Positions 7,682 through 7,874 of a DNA stretch of 7,874 nucleotides are shown one piece after another. Position 1 is the first letter of the stretch. Every line of letters begins with the position of its first letter. This stretch comes from an uncultured Lachnospiraceae bacterium (GTDB taxonomy: Bacteria; Bacillota; Clostridia; Lachnospirales; Lachnospiraceae). The translations under genes were made by a program, and so were the position numbers. The notes under the pieces were generated by a model, which saw only the letters and a program-made list of their open reading frames with translations, searched no databases and was not told the origin of the DNA. The stretch is taken from assembly GCA_910585545.1 (NCBI GenBank), contig CAJUFN010000038.1, positions 1-7,874 on the forward strand, in the 5' to 3' direction.

Positions 7682-7867
7682 CTAAAATGCATCTGTTGCA
7701 GGTAAATAAGCAATATATTGATCTGGTATTTGTGAATTACATGGTGGAATAATGACCCTGATTAATTCACGTTCCACACGCTCTATAAGCTCATCATCAT
7801 CTAACGGGAAATAATATAAATATAACTCAAACTTCCCACACCAGTTGGTGTGCTGAACCTTGAAAAA
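7682..7867 (-). CDS. C-terminal fragment resembling a GIY-YIG nuclease end, frame broken upstream
   Basis: Sixty-one codons are open from just inside the window edge to the TAG at 7684-7682, with no start codon before the GTG within ERVEREL. The peptide contains HTNWCGKFELYLYYFP and then LIERVERELIRVIIPPCN. The pattern 'E..LI....PP.N' matches the last part of GIY-YIG nuclease domains, where the glutamate binds the catalytic metal; the GIY and YIG strands would lie upstream, outside the window. An in-frame TGA at 7870-7868 closes the frame, and neither other frame offers an obvious continuation, so the gene may be frameshifted or a remnant. A start beyond the window in another frame cannot be excluded. 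The stop lies 18 bases before the DGQHR start, so it is probably the preceding operon member. Confidence 0.5.
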   Translation of the reverse strand, partial: FFKVQHTNWCGKFELYLYYFPLDDDELIERVERELIRVIIPPCNSQIPDQYIAYLPATDAF

Positions 7868-7870
7868 TCA
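7855..7870. repeat. Short direct repeat, right copy
   Basis: GAACCTTGAAAAATCA on the plus strand is the partner of the copy at 6361-6375. It coincides with the point where the right-edge reading frame closes (TGA at 7870-7868). Confidence 0.4.
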
Positions 7871-7874
7871 ATAC

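Noticed and set aside
7837..7852. Near-perfect palindrome CACACCAGTTGGTGTG as an operator or terminator.
   Set aside because: It lies inside the coding frame of the right-edge protein, has no T-run after it and occurs once; it may be a by-product of the codons.

Overview
The window looks like a chromosomal accessory region of a low-GC Firmicute, most likely a gut clostridium of the Lachnospiraceae type. The reasons are AT-rich DNA, strong AGGAGG-type ribosome binding sites ahead of nearly every gene, and the style of the ArsC/Spx-like protein. This placement is judgement by eye, not a database result. All real genes lie on the minus strand, so transcription runs from the right edge to the left edge. 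The plus-strand open frames are shadows.

In transcription order the region holds: (1) at the right edge, 61 codons of the C-terminal end of a protein resembling the end of a GIY-YIG nuclease, whose frame closes at an in-frame stop just inside the window; (2) a DndB-like DGQHR-domain protein; (3) an AlbA_2 (Schlafen-like) / GHKL ATPase / winged-helix protein split by a single-base frameshift near 6101-6113 and carrying a 12-bp tandem repeat that encodes four VSDK/MSNK units; (4) an unrecognised 389-residue protein with a CPSC knuckle. These four are tightly spaced (18 to 62 bases apart), as in an operon whose promoter lies outside the window.

A 121-base gap with a plausible promoter then separates the second unit. 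It holds a 989-residue fusion of an archaeo-eukaryotic primase-like domain, an SF2 helicase and a C-terminal PLD-like domain (the architecture Pfam associates with 'TOTE conflict system' primases), followed 26 bases later by an ArsC/Spx-family thioredoxin-fold protein. The last 101 bases at the left edge hold no gene.

Functionally, the DGQHR protein, the AlbA_2/GHKL protein, the possible GIY-YIG protein and the primase-helicase-PLD protein all belong to families common in DNA-modification, defence or other genome-conflict loci. No dnd or dpd partner, restriction endonuclease, transposase, integrase, CRISPR array, tRNA or rRNA is visible. The frameshift and the broken right-edge frame suggest that part of the cluster is decaying or switched off. 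A joint defence role is an inference from family membership and adjacency only.
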